Assembly (NCBI RefSeq): GCF_017497975.1 | Contig: NZ_JAGDEL010000016.1 | Span: 1-64,000, forward strand | Reading direction: 5' to 3' | DNA: 64,000 nt | DNA from: Metabacillus bambusae | GTDB lineage: Bacteria > Bacillota > Bacilli > Bacillales > Bacillaceae | Part shown: piece by piece, positions 26,566 to 35,827 of the stretch | Position numbering within the stretch: position 1 is the first letter of the stretch | How the letters are laid out: every line of letters begins with the position of its first letter | Notes under the pieces: generated by a model | What the model saw: the letters and a program-made list of their open reading frames with translations, nothing else | Told to the model about the DNA's origin: nothing | Databases searched by the model: none | Translations under genes and position numbers: made by a program

Positions 26566-28386
26566 TCAATATACATCACGCTGATAGCGTTTTTGTTGTT
26601 GCATGTCGGCAAGATACTGTTCCGCATTTTCACGGCTCATACCGCCTTCTTTTTCGATTATATCAATAAGTGTTTGATGGACATCATGTGCCATGTTTTT
26701 CTCATCTCCGCAAATATAAACAGCTGCTCCTTCTTGAAGCCAAGCGAACAATTCTTTGCTTTGCTCAAGCATGCGATGCTGTACATATACTTTTTCTTCC
26801 GTATCACGAGAAAACGCAACATCCATTTTCGTCAGAACACCCTCATTTACCCACTTTTGCCATTCTGTTTGGTATAGGAAGTCTGTGACGAAATGCTGAT
26901 CACCGAAGAATAACCATGATTTCCCTTCAGCCCCAACTTCTTCACGCTCTTGCATAAACGAACGGAATGGCGCAATACCTGTCCCTGGACCAACCATGAT
27001 AATTGGTGTCTCTGGGTTTGATGGCAGCTTAAAGTTTTGATTATTTTGAATGTAAATCGGCAATGTGTCCCCTGGTTGTAAACGTTCCGCACATAAAATT
27101 GAGCAGACGCCTTTTCGTTCACGTCCATTTGCATTGTAGCGAACAGCCCCAATTGTCAAATGCACTTCATCTGGATTCGCGGAAATACTGCTAGCGATTG
27201 AATAAAGTCGTGCCGGCATTTTGCGAAGAATGGAGATAAACTCTTGTGCCGAAGCATTCCACGGACCAAATTCGCGGAGCAAATCAAGCAAATCGTGACC
27301 TTGCAAGAATGCTTTTACTTGTTCTTCATTACCTGGAGCTACAAGCTCTTGTAACGCTTTATTTGCTGAAAGCTTTGCAGCTTGCTCAAGAAGTGGTTTT
27401 GTTAAAACCGTAATCTCAAAGTGAGAGATGAGTGCTTCTTTAAGCAGACGAACCTCGCCTTGTTTATTAACCGTCACACTTTCATCTGGATTCCAATTCA
27501 TTTCCTCAAGTAGTAACCCTACTAGCTCAGGATCGTTTTCAGGATAGACACCAAGACTGTCACCTGGTTCATATGTGAGTCCAGATCCTTCAAGTGATAA
27601 TTCAAGATGACGCGTTTCTTTATTTGAGCCGCGACCATTTAAATTTAAATTTTCAAGCACTTCTGCTTTAAATGGATTTGTTCTAGAATATGCTGATTGA
27701 CCTGTTTGAGCTGTTGTAACTTGAGTAGGTGCAGCACTTCCACCCTGTGCTTCACTTAAGCCGCCAAGGACGCCTTCAAGCCATTCTGCTGCAGGCTCAT
27801 CATAATCAAGATCACAATCAACACGTTGAGATAGCCTTGTGCCACCTAGCTCTTCTAAGCGCTGATCAAATTCTTTTCCTGTATGACAGAAAAATTCATA
27901 TGAGCTGTCTCCAAGCGCCAATACTGAAAAGCGGAGATCGTCAAGCTTTGGAGCACGTCTGCCATGAAGAAACTCATGGAAAGTTAGCGCATTATCCGGC
28001 GGATCGCCTTCTCCGTGTGTGCTCACAACGATAAGAAGATTTTGAACTTTCTTCAAATTATTTGGTTTAAAATCGTTCATAGACGAGACGGTTACTTTAA
28101 AGCCTTGCCCTTCAAGTGTCTTGCCTGTATTCTCTGCAAGTCCTTGTGCATTACCTGTCTGTGAACCATAAAGAATGGTCACATCTTTTGAAATTGTCTG
28201 CCCTGTGCTCGCGACTGGAACTTCTGTCACTGGAGCTTCTGTTGTTACCTGAACGGATGAGGTCTGGCTCGCGGCAAGATACCCACTTAGCCAAACCTTT
28301 TGCGATTCTGTTAAGCTTGGCAGAATGCGGTTAAGGAGCTCTGCCTGCTCCTGATTAAACGGACTGTTCAATACCTGAAGTTGCAA
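26566..28386 (-). CDS. cysJ: sulfite reductase (NADPH) flavoprotein alpha subunit
   Basis: About 606 residues. The TTG at 28386 is preferred: it gives MQLQVLNSPFNQEQAELL and lies six bases after AGGTGG, which the longer GTG frame would include. A flavodoxin domain (ILYGSQTGNAQGLAE, STHGEGDPPDNAL) is followed by an FAD-binding domain (RLYSIASS) and an NADPH domain (MVGPGTGIAPFRSF, CGD). It passes electrons NADPH to FAD to FMN to CysI. Operon order cysJ-cysI matches B. subtilis. Confidence 0.95.
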   Translation of the reverse strand: MQLQVLNSPFNQEQAELLNRILPSLTESQKVWLSGYLAASQTSSVQVTTEAPVTEVPVASTGQTISKDVTILYGSQTGNAQGLAENTGKTLEGQGFKVTVSSMNDFKPNNLKKVQNLLIVVSTHGEGDPPDNALTFHEFLHGRRAPKLDDLRFSVLALGDSSYEFFCHTGKEFDQRLEELGGTRLSQRVDCDLDYDEPAAEWLEGVLGGLSEAQGGSAAPTQVTTAQTGQSAYSRTNPFKAEVLENLNLNGRGSNKETRHLELSLEGSGLTYEPGDSLGVYPENDPELVGLLLEEMNWNPDESVTVNKQGEVRLLKEALISHFEITVLTKPLLEQAAKLSANKALQELVAPGNEEQVKAFLQGHDLLDLLREFGPWNASAQEFISILRKMPARLYSIASSISANPDEVHLTIGAVRYNANGRERKGVCSILCAERLQPGDTLPIYIQNNQNFKLPSNPETPIIMVGPGTGIAPFRSFMQEREEVGAEGKSWLFFGDQHFVTDFLYQTEWQKWVNEGVLTKMDVAFSRDTEEKVYVQHRMLEQSKELFAWLQEGAAVYICGDEKNMAHDVHQTLIDIIEKEGGMSRENAEQYLADMQQQKRYQRDVY

Positions 28387-28678
28387 CAATATCCACCTCA
28401 CAAAAGAATATAAACTTATTCAGTCATTATTCTATTAATAATGACTGATTTCTACAATTCTTGCAATTCACTTTTTACAGAAAATATGATTAATTTCATC
28501 ATAGTTTTACTATTCCTATAAGTCAAGTTGGTTTTATCCTTATAAGCTTTTTTAAATGCTTCCATTAGAACTATCGTAACAAGTTTAATAATTAAACTTT
28601 ACCGGAAAACATAAAATTAGTAAAATAAATATAAATTATCACAACTATTAAAATTCCTAATAATAAGGTGGACTTCCT
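28387..28678. promoter_or_regulatory. divergent control region between cysJ and a LysR gene
   Basis: 292 AT-rich bases between divergent starts. In B. subtilis CysL activates cysJI, so a LysR T-N11-A site is expected here. A TTCCTATAA/TTATAAG-like pair occurs near 28510-28550, but I could not single out one operator. Confidence 0.5.
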
Positions 28679-29581
28679 TTGCACTATGACACGCTAAAAA
28701 CATTTATTACTCTTGTTGAAGTTAAAAACTTTACAAAAACAGCAGAAATCCTTCGTATGTCACAGCCTAGTGTCAGCTTACATATTAAAAATTTAGAAAC
28801 AGAATTCAATACGACATTATTTCTACGCTCACCTAAGTCCTTAAAAATCACCCCAACTGGCGAGATTTTATACGAACGTGCGAAGCAAATGATCACAATT
28901 TATGAGCAAACAAGACAAGATATTCTCGAACATCATAACTCCATTAAAGGAGAATTAAAGATAGGTGCAAGTTTTACAATCGGTGAGTATATTTTGCCTT
29001 CTTTACTATTAGATCTTCAAAAAAATTTTCCAGAGCTTGAACTTCAAGTTATCATTGGAAATACAGAAGAAATTGTCCAATCTGTTCGGTTATATCAAGT
29101 AGATATCGGGTTAATTGAAGGACATACAAATGAAAAGGAAGTTTCTGTACACGCCTTTATGCAGGATGAATTATTTATTGTTTCATCCAACAATCATTCA
29201 CTCACCTGTAAAGATGAAGTGACAATTGCTGATCTTCAGGATCAAGACTGGGTAAACAGAGAAGTTGGCTCAGGTACACGTGAATATTTTAATCACTTCA
29301 TACGATCAAATGGCTTAAAGGTCAAATCACTTTTAACGATAAGCAGTAATCAAGGAATTAAAGAAACACTAATAAATGGTACGGGACTCTCGCTTTTATC
29401 CCGCAGTGTAATTGAAAGGGATGTGCAGCACAAAAATCTTGCGATCATTCAATTGAAAAATCAGCCCTTTAATCGAACACTTTCCTATGTATATTCTCCA
29501 ATCATGCAAGATAAAAAGAATGTTAAAACATTTATCCATGCATTAAATAAAAAATGGCCTAATAGATCCAATCAACCATAG
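28679..29581 (+). CDS. cysL: LysR-family regulator, CysL-like
   Basis: 300 residues. Helix-turn-helix FTKTAEILRMSQPSVSLHIK, linker helix, and the effector domain (LKIGASFTIGEYILPSLLLD). TTG start with AAGGTGG seven bases upstream. Its divergent position from cysJ, plus the overall resemblance, makes it the likely activator of the sulfite reductase operon, as CysL (YwfK) is in B. subtilis. The symbol is by context and similarity, not proven. Confidence 0.8.
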   Translation: MHYDTLKTFITLVEVKNFTKTAEILRMSQPSVSLHIKNLETEFNTTLFLRSPKSLKITPTGEILYERAKQMITIYEQTRQDILEHHNSIKGELKIGASFTIGEYILPSLLLDLQKNFPELELQVIIGNTEEIVQSVRLYQVDIGLIEGHTNEKEVSVHAFMQDELFIVSSNNHSLTCKDEVTIADLQDQDWVNREVGSGTREYFNHFIRSNGLKVKSLLTISSNQGIKETLINGTGLSLLSRSVIERDVQHKNLAIIQLKNQPFNRTLSYVYSPIMQDKKNVKTFIHALNKKWPNRSNQP

Positions 29582-29631
29582 GAAGGATGCTCGACCTCGA
29601 AGATGCAGTAATATTTATTTCTTACAAAAAG

Positions 29632-29667
29632 AAAAAAGTCTGGGAATCATTTTGATATCCAGACTTC
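29632..29667. terminator. bidirectional terminator
   Basis: AAGTCTGG and CCAGACTT pair around a 15-base loop. The minus strand has TTTTTTC after the stem, serving the VUT gene; the plus strand serves the LysR gene. Confidence 0.75.
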
Positions 29668-29688
29668 TAATTACCATTTTTTTCTTTT

Positions 29689-30228
29689 TCAGTTTGTTTT
29701 ATGGCCTTTTTCTAAAACCAAATGAACCTGACTTAAAACGATCGCTCCAAGTCCTTGTATAACTGTCTTTACTATTATTTGGCCAATAATTACAGCCGGA
29801 ACAGCTTCCCATGGGAGAAAATCCGCTCCAATTGGACTCAAACCAATGATGACAAATACAACAGAATCTAAAAATCCTCCAACCAAGCCGCTATAAAAAA
29901 CACGCCAGCTCATTGGCAGTTGCAAGCGTGTATAAATCTCTGTATCCGTTGTTTCAGCAAGTAAGAAAGAAATAGCTGAAGCTAAAACAATGATTAATGT
30001 ATCACCTAATAGAAAAGATACAAGTGCTGAGAGGATTAATGCTATCACAATAAACAAATACGTCTTTTTTCTACCATATTTGTTTTGGACAAGATCACGA
30101 AAAATAAACGTTGCACCGATTAACAATGTGCCCATAGGTACAATAAAAACCCAAAATTGTAGTGGTGCAAAAGCTGCTGTGATGACGTTTGCTAGGATGA
30201 TTGAAACTAGATAGAGTGCTATTCTCAT
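29689..30228 (-). CDS. VUT-family transporter (putative queuosine precursor transporter type)
   Basis: 179 residues with five to six transmembrane helices. VUT/YhhQ features include TFIFRDLVQNKYGRKKTYLF, the acidic AETTDTEIY and a GGFLDSVVFVIIG helix. YhhQ imports queuine precursors in E. coli; a looser vitamin-uptake role is annotated for this group. No preQ1 riboswitch could be seen upstream. GGAGGTAAAAA precedes the ATG. Confidence 0.85.
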   Translation of the reverse strand: MRIALYLVSIILANVITAAFAPLQFWVFIVPMGTLLIGATFIFRDLVQNKYGRKKTYLFIVIALILSALVSFLLGDTLIIVLASAISFLLAETTDTEIYTRLQLPMSWRVFYSGLVGGFLDSVVFVIIGLSPIGADFLPWEAVPAVIIGQIIVKTVIQGLGAIVLSQVHLVLEKGHKTN

Positions 30229-30351
30229 TTTTTACCTCCGTGCTTATTTTTCATAAAGCTAACTATATGAAGATGTACAATCATTCAAAAATACGATCAT
30301 TATACTATTTATTTTGTTATTAATCTAATTAAGTTAATTATATCTGTATTT

Positions 30352-30408
30352 AAAAAAGAAAACAGACTACCCCATTCAGATATGAACTTGGGACAGACTG
30401 TTTTCTTT
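30352..30408. terminator. long hairpin with flanking A/T runs
   Basis: AAAGAAAACAG and CTGTTTTCTTT pair, with an inner CTACCCCA/TGGGACAG stem. It lies upstream of the VUT gene and downstream of the decayed region, so it probably ended the lost gene on the minus strand. Confidence 0.6.
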
Positions 30409-30447
30409 GTTTGATCCTATTTTAGAAGTATGTATCCAAATCTCAAT

Positions 30448-30537
30448 TTACCTTCTTTGGCATTCAATAATCAGTAATCCATTCTCAACCAAATACTCGT
30501 ATAGCTCTAAGAGTTTATTATAATTATAAACCTTCAT
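30448..30537 (-). CDS. possible 29-residue peptide or gene fragment
   Basis: ATG to stop encodes MKVYNYNKLLELYEYLVENG and nine more residues. The composition is protein-like, but there is no good ribosome binding site, and the surrounding 800 bases are decayed, so it is more likely a fragment than a gene. Confidence 0.25.
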   Translation of the reverse strand: MKVYNYNKLLELYEYLVENGLLIIECQRR

Positions 30538-30814
30538 GTCATCTCATTTATTTTAATATATTCTTTCTTATTATCAAAATCATAGATATTTTCCCCAGAA
30601 TCCTCATAAAGGGCACCCACCCCATTACAATTAATTTAAATTTTTTTTGACTTGTTAAATTATATTTAAATGAAGATCAAATGAGAGTTTATCAATAATA
30701 AGTGAGTTAGGGATTTCATACTTTTCCTGAGTCTTTAATTAGGAAGTCTTCATTTCACCAACTTGAAATTTAAAACTCATAGCTCTCCCTATAGATGAAA
30801 TTTGATATGTGATT

Positions 30815-31150
30815 ACGTCAATTTCACTCATCCTCAACATCAATTAAGTAAACTTAATTTTTGAAACCACCAAGTTCTTCAGCTTGCTTTTTTCTTATCT
30901 ATTCTATTTCATTGATCGTAGAGCCATGATAAGCAGCTAACGCATGGATAATCTCTATACATCAACAAGTTCCTCAAGTGAACTTTCCATATCCTTTGCT
31001 TTCACAAACTCTCTTAATTTTTCAAAGACTTTTTCTTGTCACTTTTTTATGTAATCTTCATTTGATAAAATTCGAGTATTGTGTATTTTTTACCTGTTTT
31101 TTCAAATACTTCTGGAATTTTATCTCTTATAAGCTTGTTATTAACTTACA
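30815..31150 (-). pseudogene. decayed MazG/HisE-like pyrophosphohydrolase gene
   Basis: Across several frames the minus strand reads NKLIRDKIPEVFEKTGKKYT, then DMESSLEELVDV, IIHALAAYHGSTINEIE and RKKQAEELGGFKN, ending VYLIDVEDE. This is the full layout of the small phosphoribosyl-ATP pyrophosphohydrolase-like proteins (YNKLVRDKIP... LEELADLLEV.HALA...G). Multiple stops and shifts separate the parts, so it is long dead. Confidence 0.75.
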
Positions 31151-31284
31151 TAATTGTCTCTACTCTCTCTACTAATACATTCTTTTTTAAAAAACCAGGT
31201 CATTTCGCTACCCTTAAGTTTAATGATTTAATATTATACAATTACTAGACATTTGAAAAAAGTGCACCTTGAATTAAATCAACA

Positions 31285-32382
31285 CTATGAATAACTAATT
31301 TTTTTGCGAATAAAGGCAATGCAAAGCAGTAATATTGGTACAATAATTTGCAATGGTACATGGACATATATTGGAATATATTTAATACCCGATTCTAAAA
31401 ATTCTACAAAGTTATCTCCAATTAAAAGTGATAAGGCTGAAATTATAGTACAAATTCCAAGTAGTACGGAATGAGTTTGTTTTAACTTAAATAATTGAGA
31501 GATGCCAACAGCAGCACCAAATGTCCAACAACCTACTTTAAAAAACACACCTGCTACCATCATTAAAATAACTAAGGCATCGAAACGCTCAAGAAAGTCT
31601 GCAATAGATACCATCTGAGCAGATTCAAGTAGAGGAAAAAAACTTTCAGTGTAAATTTCTGGCCCTAAAACCGATAACATCATGATACTATTAATCACTA
31701 ATAATAAACCTGAAAATAGTATTACGGATAAAGCAACCTTTTTTATATGCTGTTTTTTATTTACATAGGGTAACAACATTGTGATGATAATTGATTCACC
31801 AAATGGAAAGGTTAATACACTTGGGAATACCTCTTTCACTACTGGTTTAAATCCATTTCCTAATATTGGGGTAAGGTTATTAATAGTAAATCTTTCAACA
31901 GTTATTAAGAGTACCCAAATAATAATGACTGAAAATATATAAATGGGAAACACGATTTCTCCCATTCGACCAAAAGTCTCTATTCCCCCTCGCAAACAAT
32001 AAACCATCAAAATCATAAAACTCCCAATGACAATTGCTATTGGCATTTCATCTAAGATTGATGAGGCAAGCAATTCACTGAAGTCTCGACAATTTCTTGC
32101 AGCGATATATGTAAAATAACAAATATAAATAATAATGACTGGATATGAAAGATACTTGCCTATTATTTTAGGGAGCATTTGAATCAATGAATCTTCAGGA
32201 TAAAAAACCGATAATTGTGTGTATACTCCCATTAATATAAGACCACAAAACATAGCTAATATAATAACAATCCATGCATCTTGCTTTGCTCCTGATCCTA
32301 ACCCTAGAACAATCGCTGATCCACATTCGAATCCTCCTAATACGTAAAAGAGTTGTAGTGCACTTATTTTTTCTTTTTTCAT
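31285..32382 (-). CDS. GerAB-type spore germination permease, orphan
   Basis: 365 residues with ten predicted helices. It is a GerAB/APC-family B subunit (SALQLFYVLGGFECGSAIVL, and a long FRERCH-like stretch around ITVERFTINNLTPILGNGFK). B subunits sit in the inner spore membrane and bind the germinant in receptors made with A and C subunits. No gerA or gerC gene flanks it, so it is an orphan or swaps into another receptor. AGGGTGATTAA precedes the ATG. Confidence 0.88.
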   Translation of the reverse strand: MKKEKISALQLFYVLGGFECGSAIVLGLGSGAKQDAWIVIILAMFCGLILMGVYTQLSVFYPEDSLIQMLPKIIGKYLSYPVIIIYICYFTYIAARNCRDFSELLASSILDEMPIAIVIGSFMILMVYCLRGGIETFGRMGEIVFPIYIFSVIIIWVLLITVERFTINNLTPILGNGFKPVVKEVFPSVLTFPFGESIIITMLLPYVNKKQHIKKVALSVILFSGLLLVINSIMMLSVLGPEIYTESFFPLLESAQMVSIADFLERFDALVILMMVAGVFFKVGCWTFGAAVGISQLFKLKQTHSVLLGICTIISALSLLIGDNFVEFLESGIKYIPIYVHVPLQIIVPILLLCIAFIRKKISYS

Positions 32383-32520
32383 TTAATCACCCTTAAACGA
32401 GCAGCTTTTCACGAATAGTATGTTCAATAATGGTAAGGATATTCAGTTAGGGGTGACATTAGGAAGCTAACTACAGCTTCAAACAGAAGAGTTTTCAAGA
32501 TTGAATTTTTTACGAATCAT

Positions 32521-32537
32521 TAGGCGCTGGAGCTAGA
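32521..32537. repeat. fragment of a common Bacillaceae intergenic repeat
   Basis: AGGCGCTGGAGCTAGAT is one end of a repeat widely seen between genes in this family. The rest of the unit is missing here; a possible opposite-end fragment lies at 34975-34995. Confidence 0.4.
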
Positions 32538-32584
32538 TATAAAAGTGTTATTCTCAGTACAAGAATTATATAGTTTCCAAAACG

Positions 32585-32616
32585 AAAAAACACCCAACAG
32601 AAAACTTGTCAGGTGC
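32585..32616 (-). terminator. terminator of the ABC permease gene
   Basis: On the minus strand CACCTGACA pairs with TGTTGGGTG around GTTTTC-like loop sequence and TTTTTT follows, starting just past the stop at 32623. Confidence 0.8.
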
Positions 32617-32622
32617 ACTTCT

Positions 32623-34506
32623 CTAAATCACAGCTCGAATCTGCTTCGTATAGAAAAACCTTACAATAAAAAAGTAAACAACCTGTATCAAGAAAAAGAT
32701 ACTCAGTACAATTGCAGACTCATTGAACAGATTGTATTGAAACATATTTGATAAGGCGGTAAGAGCCACTGCCCCATGGATTAGAGCGATGACGATTGGT
32801 GCGAAGAACAAAAGAGCTGTTTGTCTGTTCAGCACCTTCTTCAGTTCACCTTCTGTTAATCCCATTTTCGCGATTGATTGGAATTTTTGTTTGTCTTCGT
32901 CTAGATCAGTGTATAGACGGAAGTAGAGAAAGCTTCCTGATGAGACGAAGAAGACGATTCCGATAAATAATCCAACAAACAAGATCGGTCCATACTGCTT
33001 GTTTATTTCGTATACTTCATAGTCAACCGAAGTGTACTGATAGTCTTCAGTATATTTCTTAAGGTTTTTCGCTAATATTTTCCCAACTTGGACCAATTCT
33101 TGCTGGGCACCTTTTGCATTCCAAATAAAGAGATCTTCTTTTTCAATTGGTTCTTTTAGTTGAGTGAAATCCTCATCGGTGACCACATAGTAAGCTAAGT
33201 TTCCAGGTATGGACGCTGATTCGTTCTTTTCTATAGGCTTAGCAGCGCCAGACTTTAACTCAATCGGTTCATTCATCATTTCTTCCGCTAGTCTATTATT
33301 AAATAGCATATACCCTACCACGAGTGCTTGACCATTTTCAAGCTGGATGGAATCAGTATTTAGCAGTTCGGTGAGGTGGTTATAGTCTGATTGCTTGACG
33401 ATAAGTGTAGGTACCTCTCGATCGCTTAAATCGAAGTAACTTAGTGTCATGTTTGCCTTCTTTGTTTTCACTTTCTTTTTGCTTAGTTCTTCTTCAATTA
33501 AAGCGATATCCGCCTCTTTCGATGTTGATCCAGCAAATGATGTGTACGTAATTGAATAGGGATTTGTATCCTTCAATCCACCTGTGATTAACGATTGAAA
33601 CCCAAAAAGTGATCCGATTGCACAAAAGGATACAGTTGAAATGATCGCAACCATAAAAAATGTCCGTGCATTGTCTTTCATACGAAAGGATAGATCTGAA
33701 AAGAGAACCATATTTGTTTTCTTCCAAAAGATTGCTTCTTTGTTTTTAAGCTTTCTAATGACATACACATTTAATTGAGTAAATAACAAATAAGTGCCAA
33801 TAATCACGACGATCACAACTGGTACCATGACCACTGTAACAGCCATGCCTATTGCAAGTAAAGCTGTAATGTAGCCGCATCCCAGTAATAGAATCGCGAC
33901 GATTGTCAAGAAGATCGAGGCCTTTGGTTCACCTTTCGACCTTTTGTTTCCTTTAATAAGGTTGATTAGCTTTCTGCTTCGTAATAAAAACGAAACTGAA
34001 AAAGAGATAACCAAAAAGAGTAGGATAAAGGAAGCAAATGTAGCTAAAATAGCCTTTAATGGTAAATAAAAGTTAAGATCTGTACCGATGACTAGGACAT
34101 TTTCCGCAATAAGTAGAATCACTTTGGAGAATACCAGACCAAGCGCAATTCCACCTAGGGTAGCGAAAAATCCAATTAGCATATTTTCTAGAAACACCAT
34201 CGAACGGATTTGTCTCGTTGACATCCTCTGAATCATCAAGATCCCAAATTCTCTTTTTCTCGACTGAATAAAGGAGCCCATTGAGTAAAGAACAAAGAAA
34301 AATGAAAAGACATAAATAATCCCTGCTGCAACAGTTAAACCAGACGTTACATGCTTATTCATCTCAGGTCCAGTTAACGCTGGGTGAAACGCAAAAATTG
34401 CAAATGTAAAAAAGACCATGACTGTAAACATACTACTAAGAAAGTATGCGGCATATAAACGTTTATTTCGGGTGACATTGTTAAACGCGAATTGACGAAA
34501 GGTCAT
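32623..34506 (-). CDS. BceB/VraG-like ABC transporter permease (FtsX family)
   Basis: About 627 residues from the ATG at 34506, which has GGGAGG eight bases upstream; the longer frame begins inside the ATPase gene. Layout: first helix, FtsX-like helices (residues about 50-300), a large extracellular domain (about 330-500) and C-terminal helices. This ten-helix plan with a big loop is that of BceB-type exporters and sensors of antimicrobial peptides. Its ATPase partner just upstream is truncated, and no two-component system is adjacent. Confidence 0.85.
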   Translation of the reverse strand: MTFRQFAFNNVTRNKRLYAAYFLSSMFTVMVFFTFAIFAFHPALTGPEMNKHVTSGLTVAAGIIYVFSFFFVLYSMGSFIQSRKREFGILMIQRMSTRQIRSMVFLENMLIGFFATLGGIALGLVFSKVILLIAENVLVIGTDLNFYLPLKAILATFASFILLFLVISFSVSFLLRSRKLINLIKGNKRSKGEPKASIFLTIVAILLLGCGYITALLAIGMAVTVVMVPVVIVVIIGTYLLFTQLNVYVIRKLKNKEAIFWKKTNMVLFSDLSFRMKDNARTFFMVAIISTVSFCAIGSLFGFQSLITGGLKDTNPYSITYTSFAGSTSKEADIALIEEELSKKKVKTKKANMTLSYFDLSDREVPTLIVKQSDYNHLTELLNTDSIQLENGQALVVGYMLFNNRLAEEMMNEPIELKSGAAKPIEKNESASIPGNLAYYVVTDEDFTQLKEPIEKEDLFIWNAKGAQQELVQVGKILAKNLKKYTEDYQYTSVDYEVYEINKQYGPILFVGLFIGIVFFVSSGSFLYFRLYTDLDEDKQKFQSIAKMGLTEGELKKVLNRQTALLFFAPIVIALIHGAVALTALSNMFQYNLFNESAIVLSIFFLIQVVYFFIVRFFYTKQIRAVI

Positions 34507-34960
34507 TTGCATTACCTCCCAACAGGGAAAGAGTATCGATGATCTTCTGGAAGAAGGCTTGACGATTGTCACCGCGATGGATCTCGGAATAAAACCTTCC
34601 ATCCTGAATAAAGACGACACGATTGCAGTAGCTAGCCGCAAGTGGTTCATGTGTGACGAGCATCATCGTTGTCTGTAGTTCACGATTAATGGATTCTAGC
34701 ATTTCCATGACATCTTTTGATGCTTTAGAATCCAGATTCCCAGTTGGCTCATCTGCAAGTAGTAGCTTCGGCTGATGAATCATTGCGCGCGCTATCGCTG
34801 CTCTCTGCATCTGTCCACCTGAAATTTCGTAGGTGCGTTTTTTCATTATGTTTGTAATTCCAAGTTTTTCAGCAATCGCTCCTGCTTTTTGTTTCATTTC
34901 GCTAACTTGATGTCCATCTAATGTTAATGGTAAGACGATGTTTTCTTCTGATACATTGCT
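34481..34960 (-). pseudogene. ABC transporter ATPase lacking its N-terminus
   Basis: In frame from about 34960 the DNA reads VSEENIVLPLTLDGHQVSEM, the signature ISGGQMQRAAIARAM, Walker B LLLADEPTGNLD and the switch MLVTHE. Upstream there is a stop and unrelated sequence, so roughly 85 residues with the Walker A P-loop are gone. ATG 34897 opens a 138-residue remnant. It overlaps the permease start, as in intact BceAB pairs. Confidence 0.88.
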
Positions 34961-34974
34961 TTATTTTCTACGTC

Positions 34975-34995
34975 GCTAAACGGGCGCTTGCGCTA
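34975..34995. repeat. repeat fragment at the ATPase truncation point
   Basis: CTAAACGGGCGCTTGCGCTA, immediately beside the point where ATPase homology stops, resembles the GGCGCTTGCGCTTT end of a common Bacillaceae intergenic repeat. It may mark the deletion event. Confidence 0.35.
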
Positions 34996-35080
34996 TTGTT
35001 CCTTTTTGGTTACTTTCCCCACTTTTCAAACGACATTTTGAGGAAATAATAATGTTAAAAAGCATGTGAGGTGAAAAAGT

Positions 35081-35344
35081 TTGTCCCATGATTATATAAG
35101 AGATTGGATTACTGTTGAGGATGATGACGGTAACAAAAAGCAGTTTGTCGTTGAAGCATTATTAGCAATGGAAGAAAATACCTATGCATTATTAAGATCA
35201 GAGCATGAGCTTGATCATGCGATTGTTATGCAAGTCGAGAATGAAGATGACGAACAGTATCTTATAGGCATAAATGATCCTCTCAAAAAAACAATGGTTC
35301 TTGATGCATATGAAATTGCAGTAGAGGCAAATCCAGCAGATTAA
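35081..35344 (+). CDS. DUF1292 protein
   Basis: 87 residues, acidic. DUF1292 pattern: WITVEDDDGNKKQFVVEALL, then NTYALLRSEHELDHAIVMQV, ending in acidic residues. Family members (YrzB-like) are small cytoplasmic proteins of unknown role. TTG start seven bases after GAGGTG; the first residues (MSHDYIRDWITV) fit relatives. Confidence 0.85.
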   Translation: MSHDYIRDWITVEDDDGNKKQFVVEALLAMEENTYALLRSEHELDHAIVMQVENEDDEQYLIGINDPLKKTMVLDAYEIAVEANPAD

Positions 35345-35368
35345 GTTGTTAGGAAGAGGGAACAAATC

Positions 35369-35749
35369 ATGGATGCTAACATTATTGATGTGATAGATGA
35401 AGATCTAAAAAACCAAATTAAAAAAGAAATTAATGGAATGACTTTCACAAAAAACTTTCGATCTCCAACTGCAGAGGAATGGTATATTTTCTTACCAAGC
35501 TATAAAGATCCCGTTTCAGGTGGTGCACCTGGTAAAACCATCATCCATTACAATCTGTACGATACAAAACATATCTTTATTAACACGACGATTATTTTTG
35601 ATGATCCTGCATTGCATAAAAGCGAATGACATCGGCTTGTTTATGCAATTTCAGATGAAATTGTCAATCGCCTTGTTGGTTATGCTGATACTCTTTTATC
35701 TGTTCATTCAGGTGAGAATTCATACAATGCGGAATATAAACAACAATAA
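35369..35749 (+). pseudogene. uncharacterised small protein gene with an in-frame TGA
   Basis: From ATG 35369 (GAAGAGGG upstream) one frame continues to a stop at 35749, interrupted only by TGA at 35627-35629. It reads FDDPALHKSE-stop-HRLVYAISDEIVNR. The 126-residue product would be soluble alpha/beta. TGA could derive from a TGG or CGA codon. The family is not recognised. Confidence 0.6.
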
Positions 35750-35827
35750 AGTGAAGATTTCCACCAAAAGGGTTTACACTCACTCGGTTAAAATGGAAAA
35801 CGAGAACAAATATAGAGGGATGAAACT

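Noticed and set aside
26593-28334. Several plus-strand frames opposite cysJ
   Set aside because: They are antisense shadows of a confidently assigned gene and have no ribosome binding sites.
29573-29605. Third copy of repeat family A (AATCAACC...GGATGCTCG)
   Set aside because: Only about 20 scattered bases match, too few to separate from chance.
30229-30300. preQ1 riboswitch upstream of the VUT transporter
   Set aside because: No class I preQ1 hairpin or tail sequence could be found.
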